A stretch of DNA of 49,457 nucleotides from Candidatus Rifleibacteriota bacterium (GTDB taxonomy: Bacteria; Riflebacteria; Ozemobacteria; Ozemobacterales; Ozemobacteraceae). Made by a program: the position numbers and the translations under genes. Where the stretch lies: contig JAKQOH010000228.1 in assembly GCA_029565415.1 (NCBI GenBank), positions 1-49,457 on the forward strand, given 5' to 3'. Below the pieces are notes generated by a model. The model did not search any database, was not told the DNA's origin, and saw nothing but the letters and a program-made list of their open reading frames with translations. Below, piece by piece: positions 39,801 to 47,796 of this stretch (positions within the stretch are counted from its first letter, which is position 1; each line of letters begins with the position of its first letter).

Positions 39801-41054
39801 TCAGAGGCTGCCGGGTTCAAGGAAACCGGCTTCCTCGCCCTTTTCGCTGAGCTTCAGCGAGCCCATCTGGATGCTGCGGATCCTGCCGATGTCGCCCTTG
39901 AAGGGGGCGCGGATGCGGAATGCGTTGTTCAGGAAGTCGATCGTCTCGAGACGGCCGATGGCGAGAACATCCTGGTTCGCATCGAGCAGGGCGATCATCA
40001 GGCCTTTCTCCTCGCCCGACACGAAGGTGCGCACCATGCCCAGATCCTTCGGCCACTTCTTCGTCATTTCGGGAAGCAGCGAGCCGGAGGTCACGACGAA
40101 CGTGCCTTCCCAGCCCGACAGCTTCTCGGCCCAGAGCGTGCCCTCGAGATCGAACTTCGTGCCGCTCATGAAGTAGCAACGATCGGTGATGACCTGCCTG
40201 AACGGCACCTCGAGCACCCGCGCATCCTTGAAATACTTCACGTTGACCAGCTCGCGGAGCTGCTTGCGCTCCATCTGCGAGGTCGACGAGGCTTTCTTCG
40301 ACACGGGCAGCCGCACGATCTTCTCGGGCGGAAGATGCTTCACCAGGTGTTCGAGCTCGGTCCCCCGCTGCATCAGGACGACCTTGTCGGGATCGACGAT
40401 GTCCAGCTTCGCCTTCTTGATGGCTCGGCCGCCGTCACCCTGGACCCATCCGGTCGTGTCGATGATCAGCGCATCCGCGCCGGCACGGGCTTTCTTCATC
40501 ATGGCCGAAAGACCGGTCAGGGCAGGAAGGAAGTGCAGGCCCGGAGAGTGGGCGCCGAGCATGTAGAGATGCGTGGCCGGCTCTTCCGTCAGGAAGACAC
40601 AGGGCTCTTTCAGGACGAGCATGCCGAATGAGCCACAGGGGCCGATGTCGGACTGGCCCGTGTCGCAGTCGAGGATCGCGGTGCGGCCGAGTTTGCTGGT
40701 CAGCCGGTTCGCGAGATACGTGCTGAAGAAGGTTTTGCCGGTGTCGACCTCGCCGAGAACCATGATCGTGGAAAGCTGCCCGGCCTTGTGCTCACGCACG
40801 ATGTCTTCGGCGAGCTTGTCCCACTCGGGGGGAATCGAACTGGCCTCCATCTTCGTGATGGCACCTTCGGCCGCTTCGAGTTCGAGCTGGGAAGACTCGA
40901 GACCGAGGATGGGAACGCGTTTCCCGACGGGGACCGTCAGGGATTTGCCCGTTTCGAGCTTCGCAGCGATGACCTCGACGGCGCCGGAAACGACCTTGAA
41001 CTTCGCCGGCCCGACCAGGAGATGATTTTCCTCACGTTCGATACGATAGTTCAT
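39801..41054 (-). CDS. Clp1/Grc3-type polynucleotide 5'-kinase
   Basis: 417 residues. N-terminal beta domain (about 1-62; HLLVGPAKFKVVSGAVEVIA) as in Clp1, then the P-loop kinase: Walker A GEVDTGKT at 101-108, Walker B-like ILDCDTGQSDIGPCG matching the D-x-D-x-G-Q-x4-P-G signature of Clp1/Nol9/Grc3, and LIIDTTGWVQGDGG. A C-terminal beta region follows. Known members phosphorylate the 5'-OH of RNA or DNA. Clp1-type proteins are best known from eukaryotes and archaea and are uncommon in bacteria. ATG 41054 shares one base with the upstream stop (TGATG), with GGGG a few bases before, so it is coupled to the Sm-like gene. Terminator at 39736-39776. Confidence 0.92.
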   Translation of the reverse strand: MNYRIEREENHLLVGPAKFKVVSGAVEVIAAKLETGKSLTVPVGKRVPILGLESSQLELEAAEGAITKMEASSIPPEWDKLAEDIVREHKAGQLSTIMVLGEVDTGKTFFSTYLANRLTSKLGRTAILDCDTGQSDIGPCGSFGMLVLKEPCVFLTEEPATHLYMLGAHSPGLHFLPALTGLSAMMKKARAGADALIIDTTGWVQGDGGRAIKKAKLDIVDPDKVVLMQRGTELEHLVKHLPPEKIVRLPVSKKASSTSQMERKQLRELVNVKYFKDARVLEVPFRQVITDRCYFMSGTKFDLEGTLWAEKLSGWEGTFVVTSGSLLPEMTKKWPKDLGMVRTFVSGEEKGLMIALLDANQDVLAIGRLETIDFLNNAFRIRAPFKGDIGRIRSIQMGSLKLSEKGEEAGFLEPGSL

Positions 41055-41473
41055 CACTGCCCCTTTTCTTTCGGGAACACCAGCGAGGGCCACAGCTCCT
41101 CGAGAACCTTGTCGTTGATGACGGAAACCTTCTCCATCTCCTTGAATCCGAGTTCGATCTCATCCTCGACCGTGATCTGGCGGGCATTCTTCAGCGTCAC
41201 GCCGTCCTCGTCCTTCGAAGCGATCGTCCCCGCGTAGCAGTCCTCGCGGTTCTTGATGTACACCTTCTGACCGACTTCGACTTCGTTCGCGGGCACCGTC
41301 TTTACGACCTTGCCGAGACACATGTTCACAATGCCGGGGTACAGCGGGACATCGTCATACAGCTTCACGAGCTGGAGCACGACCTGCTTCAGCAGAAAAG
41401 GGTCCGTCTCGTCGGTCGCGACGGTCTTGAGATACCGGATCAGTCCGGGAAAATCGGTTTCCTTGAAGGTCAT
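41054..41473 (-). CDS. Small protein with Sm/LSm-like barrel pattern
   Basis: 139 residues, not in a family I can name. The first 55 residues are helical (LLKQVVLQLVKLYDDVPLY). Residues 66-115 carry the hydrophobic and Gly spacing of Sm1 (VGQKVYIKNREDCYAGTIAS, then DEDGVTLKNARQI) followed by a plausible Sm2 strand (MEKVSVINDKVLEEL). Sm-like barrels bind RNA; if correct, this would be the RNA-binding member of the operon. AAAGGA six bases before the ATG supports the start. It begins 15 bases after the DHH gene and overlaps the kinase start. The fold is an inference from pattern. Confidence 0.8.
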   Translation of the reverse strand: MTFKETDFPGLIRYLKTVATDETDPFLLKQVVLQLVKLYDDVPLYPGIVNMCLGKVVKTVPANEVEVGQKVYIKNREDCYAGTIASKDEDGVTLKNARQITVEDEIELGFKEMEKVSVINDKVLEELWPSLVFPKEKGQ

Positions 41474-41488
41474 GTTCTGTCCTTTGTG

Positions 41489-42922
41489 TCAGATTCCCGC
41501 GGTGGCGAGATACTCGAGGCCGAGCTCCTTGGCGCGTTTGGCGAGGCCCTTGTTGGGCTTGCCTTCGGCATACTTCTGGTCGATCTCGCACATTTCGTTC
41601 AGATGCGCCGTCAGCTGGCTGAGAACATTGAAAAACGTGACATCGGCGGTGCGCACCGTGCACTCGGCCGCGCGGGGATGGCCGCCGCCGCTGATCTTGT
41701 CTTTGTACTTCGCATGCTTTGCCTGCAACGCATCCTGCAGCGAACCGCAAATCTTGCCGGAGTGCACGCGATCGCCGGTTCCCCGGACTGAGACGTGGGT
41801 GTAGTCGGGGGAGACGGAGCTGACCATGATGATCTGGGCATCCTTGTCGCAGGCGGCCTGCTTCAGGTCGAACAGCTTGATCGAACCGATCATCGGCAGC
41901 AGCGGCACCTTGCCGCCCACGAACAGGTAGATGCTGGTGTGCTCGAGCTTGAGCGCGCGCACGGAAGAGTTGAGCAGCTTGTCGGCGCTGTCCCAGTCCT
42001 GCAGGAAGTAGCGGAAGATCTTGTCGAGCGGCTGCTTGAACTCGGCCGGGATCATCTGCACGAAGCTCTGGAGGGTCGAGATGCGGGTAAGGGCCTCGAC
42101 CTGCGGGGCAAGTACCTCGAGGGCTTTCGCGATCAGGGCCGGGTGGTCGACGTTCCTGAGGGATTCTTCCCGGTCGTTGTAGAAATACTGGAAGCCGCCG
42201 CCGCCCGTCGCGTGAACGAACTCGGTGACGCGCGAAAGCAGGCAGGTGTGCTCGCGCTGCGAGGCGTCGAACATCGTCGGTCGCTCGTGCAGCAGGGTCA
42301 GCATGTTCTTGAACGCCAGCCCGTAGGTGACGAAGAACGGCTTGGCGAAATCGACGAGGACGCCGCTGACCGGCTCGACCGCCCAGTCGCCCTTGAGGCC
42401 CATCAGGCACAGGAAATCGTCGAATTGGTCGCGCGTGCCGCTCAGGGTCGCGATGCCGTGCGCCAGAATCGAGGTCGAGCACGGGGTATACTTTTCGAGA
42501 CTCGGATTGAACATCGTGCAGTCGGTCGGTGCCTTGGGCGTCGGGTGGTGATCGATGATATAGAGGGGCAGCTTCTTGCCGAACTCGGCGTACGGCATCA
42601 GCGTGCCCTTGTCGAGCATGAACACGGCCTTCACATCGGGAATCTCGCGGAGCGCGTCTTCCCACTGCTGCGGCTGGAGGAGGAACCCGGCCGGCATGCG
42701 AAGTTCGGCCTTCCAGCCCTTTTTCTGGAGCATGCGCTTGAAAATGAGACCGCTGGTGATGCCGTCGGGGTCGTCATGGCTGAAGATCAGCGCGGTGCCC
42801 TCGGGTTTCGCGACGGTTTCGACGATTTTGGCAAGACCCGCGTCGGCGGCTTTGAGCGCCTGCCACTGGGCCTGATAATCTTCGACGGAGGTGGGGAGGT
42901 TCTTCAGAATGGCTGTTTCCAT
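41489..42922 (-). CDS. DHH/DHHA1 phosphoesterase (RecJ/NrnA-like)
   Basis: 477 residues. Motif I FSHDDPDGITSG, motif II with MLDKGT, motif III IIDHHPTP (the DHH), motif IV around GLKGDWAV, and the DHHA1 substrate motif KISGGGHPRAAE near 415. Such Mn2+ enzymes remove nucleotides from short RNA or DNA, or cleave cyclic dinucleotides. The protein is shorter than RecJ and longer than NrnA, with an insert between DHH and DHHA1. AAAGG precedes the ATG. It heads the three-gene operon with the Sm-like protein and Clp1-type kinase, behind a good promoter, which suggests RNA end or oligonucleotide processing. Confidence 0.92.
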   Translation of the reverse strand: METAILKNLPTSVEDYQAQWQALKAADAGLAKIVETVAKPEGTALIFSHDDPDGITSGLIFKRMLQKKGWKAELRMPAGFLLQPQQWEDALREIPDVKAVFMLDKGTLMPYAEFGKKLPLYIIDHHPTPKAPTDCTMFNPSLEKYTPCSTSILAHGIATLSGTRDQFDDFLCLMGLKGDWAVEPVSGVLVDFAKPFFVTYGLAFKNMLTLLHERPTMFDASQREHTCLLSRVTEFVHATGGGGFQYFYNDREESLRNVDHPALIAKALEVLAPQVEALTRISTLQSFVQMIPAEFKQPLDKIFRYFLQDWDSADKLLNSSVRALKLEHTSIYLFVGGKVPLLPMIGSIKLFDLKQAACDKDAQIIMVSSVSPDYTHVSVRGTGDRVHSGKICGSLQDALQAKHAKYKDKISGGGHPRAAECTVRTADVTFFNVLSQLTAHLNEMCEIDQKYAEGKPNKGLAKRAKELGLEYLATAGI

Positions 42923-42970
42923 ACCTTTCCTTTCGCGGAGCAGATGTAAGGGTGGGAAGAAATAAGTCTA

Positions 42971-42999
42971 AGTATAGAGACGCTACAGGTTTCGGTCAA
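42971..42999 (-). promoter_or_regulatory. Promoter for the DHH / Sm-like / Clp1 operon
   Basis: Minus strand: TTGACC (42999-42994), 17-base spacer, TATACT (42976-42971), each five of six to consensus. It overlaps the end of the lactamase gene upstream and lies about 50 bases before ATG 42922, so the operon is transcribed independently of the competence genes. Confidence 0.65.
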
Positions 43000-43939
43000 C
43001 CTCGAGAGCGTAGTCGTTTTCATTTTCTCCACCGACTTCGAGACGGACGGTTCCGTTGACATCCGTGCGTTTCAGGTCCGTCCCGAGTTTGCGGTACAGA
43101 TCGGTCGCCTCGATCTTGGGGTGTCCGAAGGGATTGTCACGCCCGACCTGGATGATGCCGGTTTTCGGCTTCACGAGGTTCCAGAAGGTCTTGTCGATGC
43201 TCGTGTCCGAGCCATGGTGCGGAATCTTCACGATCTGGGCGCGGATCGAAGCGCCGTACCGGGCGACTTCCTGCTCGGCTTCGGTTTCGATGTCGCCGCA
43301 GAGAAGAATAGATACATTGCCGTATTTTATCAGCAGGGTGACGGACATGTTGTTCATGTCCGAAAATCCCTGGGATTTGCTCACGGCTTCGGGGTGAAGC
43401 ACGGACACATGCAGCTCGGATCCCCAGTCGAGCTCGTCACCGGCTTTTGCCGATTCTCTCGGAATGCGTTTCTTCTCGCACAGGTCGACATACTCCTTGT
43501 AGGTCTGGGAGTTCGCCGGGCTGCCGCAGTCCCAGATGCGGTCGGTCTTGATCAGCTTCAGGACGGGGTTGATCCCGCCGAGATGATCGTTGTGATGGTG
43601 GGTCACGACGATGCCGTCGAGCCGCCGGATGCGCTTGGAACGAAGATAATTCTGGATCAGCTCGCGGTTTTCCCGTGTCGCCTGCATCGAGGGGACGTTC
43701 ATGCCGCCGTCGACGAGGTAGGTCCGGCCCCGAGGGGTGCGGATCAGGATCGCATCCCCCTGGCCGACGTTGACGAAATCCATCCGGAGTTTTTCGTGCA
43801 TCGCGGCGGGGCCGATCCCGCCGTGGTCCGGGCTCAGAACCATCGCCCAGATCGAGATCATGACGAGGAACACGGTCACGAACGCGACTTTGATCCGTGT
43901 GCTCTGGAAGGAGTTCTGTTCGAATCCGTATTCAGTCAT
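42983..43939 (-). CDS. ComEC-type stand-alone metallo-beta-lactamase
   Basis: 318 residues. One N-terminal membrane helix (VAFVTVFLVMISIWAMVL), then a metallo-beta-lactamase fold like the C-terminal domain of ComEC: DFVNVGQGDAILI, ligand motif THHHNDHLGG, LLCGDIE and KIPHHGSDTS, all intact. Stand-alone members are usually secreted or membrane-tethered nucleases or phosphodiesterases. It follows comEA by 12 bases in the competence operon, whose ComEC has lost these same motifs, so I infer that it supplies the nuclease activity in trans. Confidence 0.92.
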   Translation of the reverse strand: MTEYGFEQNSFQSTRIKVAFVTVFLVMISIWAMVLSPDHGGIGPAAMHEKLRMDFVNVGQGDAILIRTPRGRTYLVDGGMNVPSMQATRENRELIQNYLRSKRIRRLDGIVVTHHHNDHLGGINPVLKLIKTDRIWDCGSPANSQTYKEYVDLCEKKRIPRESAKAGDELDWGSELHVSVLHPEAVSKSQGFSDMNNMSVTLLIKYGNVSILLCGDIETEAEQEVARYGASIRAQIVKIPHHGSDTSIDKTFWNLVKPKTGIIQVGRDNPFGHPKIEATDLYRKLGTDLKRTDVNGTVRLEVGGENENDYALEVDRNL

Positions 43940-43951
43940 GAGTCGTATCCG

Positions 43952-44581
43952 TCACTTGATTTCGACCAGCGGGGCGAACACCTTGTATTTCTTCTCGGTG
44001 AGCCCGGGAATGTCCTCGAGATCCTTGACGGATCGGAATCCGCCCTTGGCGTTGCGGGCGTCGAAGATGGCGCGCGCGAGCTTGGGGCCGACGCCCGGCA
44101 GCACTTCGAGCTCGTCGAGCGTGGCGAAGTTCAGGTTCAGCTTTTTCGGCTCGCCCGAAGCCCCGTCCGCGACGGTCAGCACGCGGGAAACCTGGGTGAA
44201 CTTCTTGCCCGAAAGGCCTTTGATCTCCTTCAGCTCGGTGAGCGACTTGAAGCCCCCCTTCACCTTGCGCAGCTCGATGATCCGTTCGGCCATCGTCTTG
44301 CCGATGCCCGGAAGCCCGTCGAGCTGGGCCAGGGACGCCGTGTTCACGTTGAGCCGCGGCAGACTGCCGTAGGAACTCTCCTCTTCGGGCTCCGCATGCT
44401 CCTCGGTTTTGACCGGAACCGTGCGGTCCGTCATCCGGGAGATGCGCTCGATGCGGCCGAGCATGTGCAGATTCGCGCTGCGGCCCCGCGCGATCTGGAC
44501 GACGAGAAGCACGAGGCCGATCACGATCATCCCGCCCATGAGGGCGAACGTGGTTTTTTCGAGGGTCGTCATGCGGTTCAT
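43952..44581 (-). CDS. comEA: ComEA-like DNA-binding competence protein
   Basis: 209 residues. One N-terminal membrane helix (FALMGGMIVIGLVLLVVQIA), a charged linker, and two helix-hairpin-helix domains: LNVNTASLAQLDGLPGIG (about 77-130) and LNLNFATLDELEVLPGVG (about 148-205), each with the ComEA pattern. ComEA binds incoming double-stranded DNA in the periplasm or at the cell surface; most have one such domain, so the duplication is notable. The ATG overlaps the comEC stop (ATGA). Confidence 0.92.
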   Translation of the reverse strand: MNRMTTLEKTTFALMGGMIVIGLVLLVVQIARGRSANLHMLGRIERISRMTDRTVPVKTEEHAEPEEESSYGSLPRLNVNTASLAQLDGLPGIGKTMAERIIELRKVKGGFKSLTELKEIKGLSGKKFTQVSRVLTVADGASGEPKKLNLNFATLDELEVLPGVGPKLARAIFDARNAKGGFRSVKDLEDIPGLTEKKYKVFAPLVEIK

Positions 44582-47500
44582 CGGTCATCCCCCGGCGCGG
44601 GAATAATATATGCTTTGGTATCGAGCATGCCCTTGCGGGCCGTCACCTGGAGTGCCCCGTTGCGTTCGGTACGGTAGACGGGCATCGGCAGGTCGCGGAT
44701 CCTCTTGGCGAACTGCATCGAACGGATATCGAGCAGCTTTTGCATGTAATACCGCTCCATCAGCCACGACGAAGGCTTGCGGAAACTGACGCCGACCCAT
44801 TCCGGATTCGCCGTTCGCAGATAGGTGGCAAACCGGTCGAAGGGATACGGAAGATCCGCGAGAATCAGCCCGGTAAGCTCGGTCGGAAGCGCGCGCTCGT
44901 AGACGTAGGCATTGCCCGGGGCATACGCGATCCGTGCGGCGCCCTCCTTGAACAGCAGGGCAGCCCCGTCGTAATAGCAGGAGAACCGCTCCGGCATGCT
45001 GGCCGGGGCGAGCACCTCGACCGTCTGGGCGAACCCGTCGATCGTGGAGCCCGCCGACAGCGGGTGGACGGGAATCCGGTATTTCGCGACGGACTTGATC
45101 AGGGCGTTGTACGACTCGGCGGCCTGTTCCCAGTAGTAGTTGGGCGGGGTCGAGACGACGATGCCTTTCCGGAAATCCCCTTCGACGCTCATGTCGGCGA
45201 GGGAGAAGCGCTTGACGTAATCGGCGAACGGAACGCGGTTCCCGTCGGTCGGGATCGCGAAGGGGGCGTAGATCGCCCGGACGCGGTAATTCGCCATCAC
45301 CGAGAGGAGGCCCGAGATGCGCTCGGGAAGCGCCGAGGTGAGCACCACGGCGTCGATCTCGCCGGTGAGTTTCGAGGAGAGCGCGGGCTGGATCACCCGT
45401 TCCCCGACGTCGTAGCCGGAGAAGGTGTCGCTGTACCCCGCGTCGACCAGGAGAATCCGGCCGTCTTTCTCGTAAAGCAGGGATGAGCCGAAGCCCACGT
45501 CGAGCATCGTGAGGCGCATCGACGGCCGGCTTTCAATGCGGGAAAGACCGAACACGGCCAGGAACCCGGCGACGCAGATCGCGCTGCCGGCGATCAGGCC
45601 CAGGCCCCATTTGTAGTCGGGATCCTCCCACAGCTCGACGGCGGCGCTCCAGAGGGCGGAGATCCACGAGGAGATTTCATCCCAGAAGAAGTAGAGGTGC
45701 AGAATGACGTAGTAGACCGCGAGGATGCCGATGCCCGGCTGGGAGACACGCGGGAAGGGGATCAGCACGGCGAAGAAGTGGGCCATGCCGAGGAAGAACT
45801 TGACGGCGAGCCAGTTGGCGGCGTTGATCGCCAGCGCCAGGTGGAGGCCGATGACGGGAATGAACGAACCGATGATGCCCGCGATCATGCCGAGCTGGAC
45901 GATGACGCCGATCAGGGGGATGGCGATCATGTTCGCGATCGGCGCCGAAAGGGACATCGAGCCGAAGTAGTAGGCCGACAGCGGCCCCATCATCGCGAGG
46001 AAGATCGCGACCTGGGAGGAGGTGAAGCTCATCAGCCAGCCGGGGAGCATCTCGAAACTGTAGCTCTGGAAACCAGAGGTGGCGGAAAGCTTCTTCGAAA
46101 TATACATCGTAAAGAATATATAAACCGCCGTGCAGGGAAAAAACAGCGGGGCGAGAACGAGGTCGCGTTTGATGATGACGGCCAGGAAAAAGAGCGACGT
46201 GGCGCCGAAGGCAAATCCCAGGCCGGCGCCGCGCAGGCAGTCGCGCAGCAGGCGTTCCGACGGTTCGGAAAACATCGCGAGCGCGTAAATCGCCATGAAC
46301 GAGAGCACGAAGCTCGGCTCGGTGAGCTGGAGGGGGTTGACGGTCAGGATGTAGGCGGCTGCGACGGCCAGGGCGAAAATGATCGAGGTGCGGAAACCGC
46401 GATCGCTCAGATACGCGCGTGATAACAGGAAGAGGCTGTTCATCATCGCGGCGCGTACGGCCGAGCTCGGCCAGCCCACGATCAGGGCGAACGTGAACAG
46501 GAAAAAGACGATGATCGGGGCGAAGACGCGCAGCGGCACGCGGAACATCACGAAGATGCCGTAGAACAGGCCCGCGATGATCGTCACATGGAGGCCGGAC
46601 ACGGCGAGCACGTGGGAGACGCCGGTCTTGCGGAACTCGGTCGTGACGATCGGCGGCAGGCCGCCTTTCAGACCGAGCAGAACCCCGCCCAGGAACGACG
46701 ACTCGGGGTACGGCATTGTCTGTTTGATCACGCCGAGGAAGGAGGAACGCAGATACAGCGCGAACCGGTACCACGGCGAACCCCCCTGCCCCTCGTCGAG
46801 AATGTCGATGCGGGCTCCGCGGCCGGCGACGCGCACGGTGCGGAAGATCCCGCGGTTCTTGAGTGTGCGCTGGTAATCGAGGCTGCCGGGGTTCCGGGCC
46901 GCTGAGGGCACCGAGAAATGACCGCTGATCTCGACCACCTGGTTGTATTTCAGCAGCTTGAACGCCTCGTTCTCCTCGAACACCTGGGCCAGCACGAGGC
47001 CGTCATCGATTTCGATCTCGGCGGGCGGCTGGATCTCGGGAATCAGAGCGGCGGAAGAGGCCGGAGCAGGCTCGGCGGGCGTGGGAAGATCGGCGCCGGC
47101 TTTCTTGCGGCCGCGTCCCCTCCCCTTGCCTTTCGCTTTTTTTGCGCCTGACGGTTTCGCCTGTTTGAACGAGACGAGCTCCTGGACGCGTTCGGGGGCG
47201 ATCACGACTTCGAGATAATCGTTTTTCAGGCTCGGCTCTTCGATCACCCGGCCGACGAGGCGCCATTTCCCGAAGGGGTCCGAGGCGTCCATGACCCGGT
47301 CGATGTGGTGCGGCGAAAGGACGTTCAGGGCCGAGCCGTACCGGAAGATGCCGAAGAAGAAACAGGCGCCGGCGAGCAACAGCACCGTGAGAACGGGAAC
47401 GGGAGACTCGTCGTCGAGGATGTCGCGGTACTCGCCCGCTGAAATCCGCTCGCTGTGCTGCTGCCAGAAGGGAATCGAGGCGCCGGCAAGAAACATCACG

Positions 47501-47598
47501 GCCAGAAGCAGGAAAAAAGCCCCGCCCTGGATGCCGAGCAGGCTGATGGTCGACATGCCGGCGACGTATGCCAGCGTGAGGAGGATGAAAATCGTCAC
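44578..47598 (-). CDS. comEC: ComEC/Rec2 DNA-uptake channel with degenerate lactamase domain
   Basis: 1006 residues. N-terminal helices, an OB-like domain (about 110-260) interrupted by a basic insert (KKAKGKGRGRGRKK), the competence membrane domain (about 300-640) with its signature SHVLAVSGLHVTIIAGLF, and a C-terminal lactamase-like domain (about 690-1000). In the latter the usual VGQGDA reads VGFGSS, and the Zn ligand motif HxHxDH is replaced by TSALPERISG; the later Asp and His ligands are also absent. It should still conduct single-stranded DNA but cannot bind the metals. GTG 47598 has AGGGA upstream and sits one base after the preceding stop. Part of a five-gene operon. Confidence 0.93.
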   Translation of the reverse strand: MTIFILLTLAYVAGMSTISLLGIQGGAFFLLLAVMFLAGASIPFWQQHSERISAGEYRDILDDESPVPVLTVLLLAGACFFFGIFRYGSALNVLSPHHIDRVMDASDPFGKWRLVGRVIEEPSLKNDYLEVVIAPERVQELVSFKQAKPSGAKKAKGKGRGRGRKKAGADLPTPAEPAPASSAALIPEIQPPAEIEIDDGLVLAQVFEENEAFKLLKYNQVVEISGHFSVPSAARNPGSLDYQRTLKNRGIFRTVRVAGRGARIDILDEGQGGSPWYRFALYLRSSFLGVIKQTMPYPESSFLGGVLLGLKGGLPPIVTTEFRKTGVSHVLAVSGLHVTIIAGLFYGIFVMFRVPLRVFAPIIVFFLFTFALIVGWPSSAVRAAMMNSLFLLSRAYLSDRGFRTSIIFALAVAAAYILTVNPLQLTEPSFVLSFMAIYALAMFSEPSERLLRDCLRGAGLGFAFGATSLFFLAVIIKRDLVLAPLFFPCTAVYIFFTMYISKKLSATSGFQSYSFEMLPGWLMSFTSSQVAIFLAMMGPLSAYYFGSMSLSAPIANMIAIPLIGVIVQLGMIAGIIGSFIPVIGLHLALAINAANWLAVKFFLGMAHFFAVLIPFPRVSQPGIGILAVYYVILHLYFFWDEISSWISALWSAAVELWEDPDYKWGLGLIAGSAICVAGFLAVFGLSRIESRPSMRLTMLDVGFGSSLLYEKDGRILLVDAGYSDTFSGYDVGERVIQPALSSKLTGEIDAVVLTSALPERISGLLSVMANYRVRAIYAPFAIPTDGNRVPFADYVKRFSLADMSVEGDFRKGIVVSTPPNYYWEQAAESYNALIKSVAKYRIPVHPLSAGSTIDGFAQTVEVLAPASMPERFSCYYDGAALLFKEGAARIAYAPGNAYVYERALPTELTGLILADLPYPFDRFATYLRTANPEWVGVSFRKPSSWLMERYYMQKLLDIRSMQFAKRIRDLPMPVYRTERNGALQVTARKGMLDTKAYIIPAPGDDR

Positions 47599-47599
47599 G

Positions 47600-47794
47600 T
47601 CAGTTCCCTGCCTCGTCGGATTCGTCGCCGACGGTGACGTTCGAGTAGTAGTCCTCGTTCGAGATCAGGTTCTGATCGATGCGGTAATCGGATTTAACGG
47701 CAACGACGAGAATGCCGAGCACGAGCGTCGTGAGGAGAAGTCCGATCAGGAAGGTGTTCCCGTCGCTTTTTTCCGGCTGTTCCCGTTCGGCCAT
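47600..47794 (-). CDS. Small single-pass membrane protein
   Basis: 64 residues: a polar start (MAEREQPEKSDGN), one membrane helix (TFLIGLLLTTLVLGILVVAV), and an acidic tail (VTVGDESDEAGN). It fits exactly between two genes with gaps of two bases and one base, which argues that it is real and translated with ComEC. Function unknown. Confidence 0.7.
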   Translation of the reverse strand: MAEREQPEKSDGNTFLIGLLLTTLVLGILVVAVKSDYRIDQNLISNEDYYSNVTVGDESDEAGN

Positions 47795-47796
47795 GG

